64,000 nucleotides of DNA. It comes from JAIXWP01 sp046309775. GTDB lineage: Bacteria > Bacteroidota > Bacteroidia > Flavobacteriales_D > Sanyastnellaceae. This document shows positions 61,906-64,000 of the stretch, in pieces (within the stretch, counting starts at the first letter, position 1; each line of letters begins with the position of its first letter). The stretch is taken from positions 1-64,000 of the forward strand of contig JBKCOM010000123.1 in NCBI GenBank assembly GCA_046309775.1, in the 5' to 3' direction. The translations under genes were made by a program, and so were the position numbers. The notes beneath the pieces were generated by a model. It was not told the origin of the DNA. It worked only from the letters and a program-made list of their open reading frames with translations, and ran no database searches.

Positions 61906-63792
61906 ATGAAAAAACTATACCTGCTATCCTTTTTATTGCTCTTCACCATAATGTCCGCAGCTCAATGCGAAGGAAACCTAAATGAAATTGAAATTGTATT
62001 CTATACTAACGATAACACGGAGAATATATATTGGCAGCTAGATTCGGAGCTCGATGGTGAATTTGGATGCAACGATACCTTTTTACAAGAAGGAGGCAAT
62101 ACTGAATCAGGCTGCACGGGCTACGTTGAGGGTACTTCATCGGGATATGCTTCTAATTCAGTTATTCAAGAAGGTCCATTTTGTGTAAGTGATGAGTATC
62201 TTATTCTTCATATTACTTGCGGCACCAATGAGCTGACGGATGCTATATCTGTAGAGTGTTACGTCAATGATCAATTGTATTCAGTTTTTACTAATGTTTA
62301 CAATGATTTTACGATTGACATATACCCTTTTTTCCTCCCACCAAGTTTTGATTCACCATGCACTGCGATGCCGCTTGTAGTAGACGCACCGGCTGTAATT
62401 TCCAATATCAATTGGATTGATGCGAATATCAACGAGATTCATCCGCCAATTGGAGGTTGCAAAACGCAAGGCTTCTGGTGCGATACAATTGTTGAAAAGA
62501 GTGTATGGTATCGGTTTGAAGTAGAAAACGGTGCATCCTATAAAGTTTCTACTTGTGGCACAATTGCTTCGGCAGACACCAGAGTTGCGGTATATGAGGC
62601 GGGGCTTTGTAATAATTATAGCTCCTACACTCTATTAGGGGCCAATGACAATGCGACGATATCTTGCAGTTCAGGGGCAATTAATGCTTCTGAGGTAGTC
62701 TTGAAATGTCTTCCTTACTCTGGGATTGCTCTCGTGCAGGTGGTTGTAGAACCTTTATTCTCTGGATTAATACAAATTCGTGTAGAGGAAATAGATCCAA
62801 CTCCAATAGTATCAACAAATGTTACTCATATTCAATGCCGAGGATTGGATAATTTTACCGGTTACGGAAAAGTAGTAGTTAATTATTCCAACCTTTCAAT
62901 GGGTGATGTATTTCATTGGCAAGGCCCGAATAATTTTGAAAGTTCAGAGACTACCATTGACAGTTTGGCTGCCGGTAATTACTCTTTAACGATTAACCAA
63001 CAATGCTTCCCCCCTCTCGAATATGAATTTGAAATTACACAGCCCGATACATTGATCGTTTCTTTTACATCAGAAGCCCCATATTGTAATGGTACAGAAG
63101 ATGGTTCGATTAGCGCAAGCGTAGTTGGTGGAAATGGACCGTTCGAATATAAGTGGATTAACCCTTCCGTAACCCCAGGTTTTCTCGGTAGCGATACATC
63201 AGTGGATGGGCTAGCTCCAGATAATTATATGTTTAGAGTCACGGATGCAAATGATTGTGTGTTTGTATACAGCTATAACCTACTTCCTGAGTATGTTTTC
63301 GAGTTTGAAATTCCTGCCATAGATACCATCTGTATCAATGAGCCTTTTCAGTTAACCCTTCCCGAACAATACACCTACATCTTTCAATGTTGTTTTTTTA
63401 GTTTAGAAGAAAATATCCTTACGATTTACCCTGAACAGTTCGGATTGGGAAATGGCGGCTTAATCGGTGGAACGACAACCGACGAAAATGGTTGTAGTAA
63501 TCTTGATAAAGAGAGATTTGTCATTGTGGACTGTATCAATGTTGAGGAGGAACAGCCATTAAAAGTAAATGTCTATCCTAACCCAGTTGGAGATAATTTT
63601 CGTATCGATCTTAATAGGACAATTGTAAACGGTACTCTTGAAATTATTGATAGCTGGGGGAGAATAGTGAGACGTTCAGAAAATCTTCATGGAAGCTCCT
63701 TCGAACTATTCTATGAGTTAGCGTCAGGGTTTTATATCGTCAATTTATCAGAGGAATCAGCCCAAATTTCATTTCGTTTAATGAAAGAGTAG
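61906..63792 (+). CDS. Secreted protein with SprB-type repeat and type A type IX sorting domain
   Basis: A 628-residue protein exported through the Sec and type IX systems. Signal peptide 1-19 (ending M-S-A-A). The next about 100 residues hold several Cys and a Y-T-N-D-N-T-E-N-I-Y-W strand. A SprB-type repeat occurs near 390-460 (P-Y-C-N-G-T-E-D-G-S-I-S, then Y-K-W). The tail (about 560-628) begins V-N-V-Y-P-N-P-V-G-D-N-F, the type A sorting domain. The function is unknown. A shorter homologous start follows at 63890, so these are tandem paralogues. Confidence 0.85.
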   Translation: MKKLYLLSFLLLFTIMSAAQCEGNLNEIEIVFYTNDNTENIYWQLDSELDGEFGCNDTFLQEGGNTESGCTGYVEGTSSGYASNSVIQEGPFCVSDEYLILHITCGTNELTDAISVECYVNDQLYSVFTNVYNDFTIDIYPFFLPPSFDSPCTAMPLVVDAPAVISNINWIDANINEIHPPIGGCKTQGFWCDTIVEKSVWYRFEVENGASYKVSTCGTIASADTRVAVYEAGLCNNYSSYTLLGANDNATISCSSGAINASEVVLKCLPYSGIALVQVVVEPLFSGLIQIRVEEIDPTPIVSTNVTHIQCRGLDNFTGYGKVVVNYSNLSMGDVFHWQGPNNFESSETTIDSLAAGNYSLTINQQCFPPLEYEFEITQPDTLIVSFTSEAPYCNGTEDGSISASVVGGNGPFEYKWINPSVTPGFLGSDTSVDGLAPDNYMFRVTDANDCVFVYSYNLLPEYVFEFEIPAIDTICINEPFQLTLPEQYTYIFQCCFFSLEENILTIYPEQFGLGNGGLIGGTTTDENGCSNLDKERFVIVDCINVEEEQPLKVNVYPNPVGDNFRIDLNRTIVNGTLEIIDSWGRIVRRSENLHGSSFELFYELASGFYIVNLSEESAQISFRLMKE

Positions 63793-63851
63793 AGTTTTTA
63801 GGATTTCTAGTCAGCGCAAAACATGATTGGTTCTTTTTGTGATATTCAAAT

Positions 63852-63859
63852 TATATTTG
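63852..63859 (+). promoter_or_regulatory. -7 promoter element of the right-edge gene
   Basis: TATATTTG, exact TAnnTTTG, 30 bases before the ATG at 63890. A TTG at 63827-63829 is a possible -33 with a 22-base spacer. Confidence 0.6.
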
Positions 63860-63889
63860 CTTGAAACCAAAACCAAACCTGCGCTTGTT

Positions 63890-64000
63890 ATGAAGTATTT
63901 TTATTCTCTCATTTTTTTATTTCCTTTTATCGCCAATGCTCAGTGCGAAGACGGGCAAGTGTCCGTTGAATTTCGCATTTTCACGGATGCTTGGGCATAT
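63890..64000 (+). CDS. N-terminal fragment of a secreted protein, paralogue of the preceding gene
   Basis: 37 codons, cut by the window edge. It has a signal peptide ending A-N-A followed by Q-C-E-D-G-Q-V-S-V-E-F-R-I-F-T-D. This aligns with Q-C-E-G-N-L-N-E-I-E-I-V-F-Y-T-N of the gene at 61906: same cleavage region, the same Q-C-E start and a matching first strand. The rest of the protein, including any sorting domain, is outside the window. Confidence 0.75.
   Translation, partial: MKYFYSLIFLFPFIANAQCEDGQVSVEFRIFTDAWAY

Overview
The window is chromosomal DNA of a Bacteroidota bacterium, most likely from the Flavobacteriales/Cytophagales side of the phylum. This rests on content: two giant adhesin-like proteins with gliding-type (type B) type IX secretion sorting domains, one with a type A sorting domain, a PorP/SprF-family partner, a PorE-like OmpA protein, DUF1573, DUF5723 and DUF2807 proteins, and a PagL-like barrel. 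The phylum-specific -7 promoter element TAnnTTTG occurs just upstream of at least 17 genes. The DNA is AT-rich, genes are tightly packed, and Shine-Dalgarno sequences are not evident. No rRNA, tRNA, CRISPR array, phage or insertion sequence was seen.

Layout. 1-92 is the first part of dnaA reading leftward, followed by a 376-base gap and a hot-dog thioesterase. 877-6952 holds surface and envelope genes (DUF2807 lipoprotein, PagL-like barrel, secreted sugar dehydrogenase), a glycosyltransferase/TPR operon, and an M48 protease/clpS operon. 7401-12349 has an orphan LytTR response regulator and then a four-gene run starting with an exported trypsin-like protease. 12441-12985 is a non-coding array of about 2.5 copies of a ~223-bp repeat. 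13065-14536 is a TetR regulator and a short-chain dehydrogenase, each preceded by the same palindromic operator. 14541-22587 is housekeeping: M1 peptidase, DMT transporter, ribD, a PadR/PspC stress pair, arginase family, and a CxxC thioredoxin-fold protein coupled to tamB (22587-27053).

27054-35548 carries an AHSA1 protein, an SF2 helicase, a PorE-like OmpA protein, an SGNH hydrolase, a small unknown protein behind a perfect palindrome, and a PAS/GAF/receiver sensor that has a phospho-acceptor helix but no ATPase domain. 35799-40901 is a 1700-residue PKD/Ig-like adhesin. Then come typA, an S41 protease with a DUF1573 protein, a DUF5723 barrel and msrA. 49006-53761 is a second type B cargo with its PorP/SprF partner. 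53793-61817 holds a small membrane protein, meaB, a six-PAS kinase overlapping its receiver protein, an MBOAT acyltransferase and a CvfB-like S1 protein. The right end has two tandem paralogous secreted proteins, the second cut by the window edge.

How it fits together. Much of the window concerns building and decorating the outer membrane: TamB, OmpA/PorE-like protein, type IX cargo and SprF, SGNH and MBOAT acyl-transfer proteins, exported proteases and a lipoprotein-type MsrA. The most unusual points are the regulatory DNA (TetR and PadR operators, near-leaderless promoters, a palindrome touching a start codon), the kinase-less sensor, the protease-led unknown operon, and the ~223-bp repeat array. 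No clearly undescribed multi-gene system could be proven from sequence alone; the protease operon at 8311-12349 is the best candidate.
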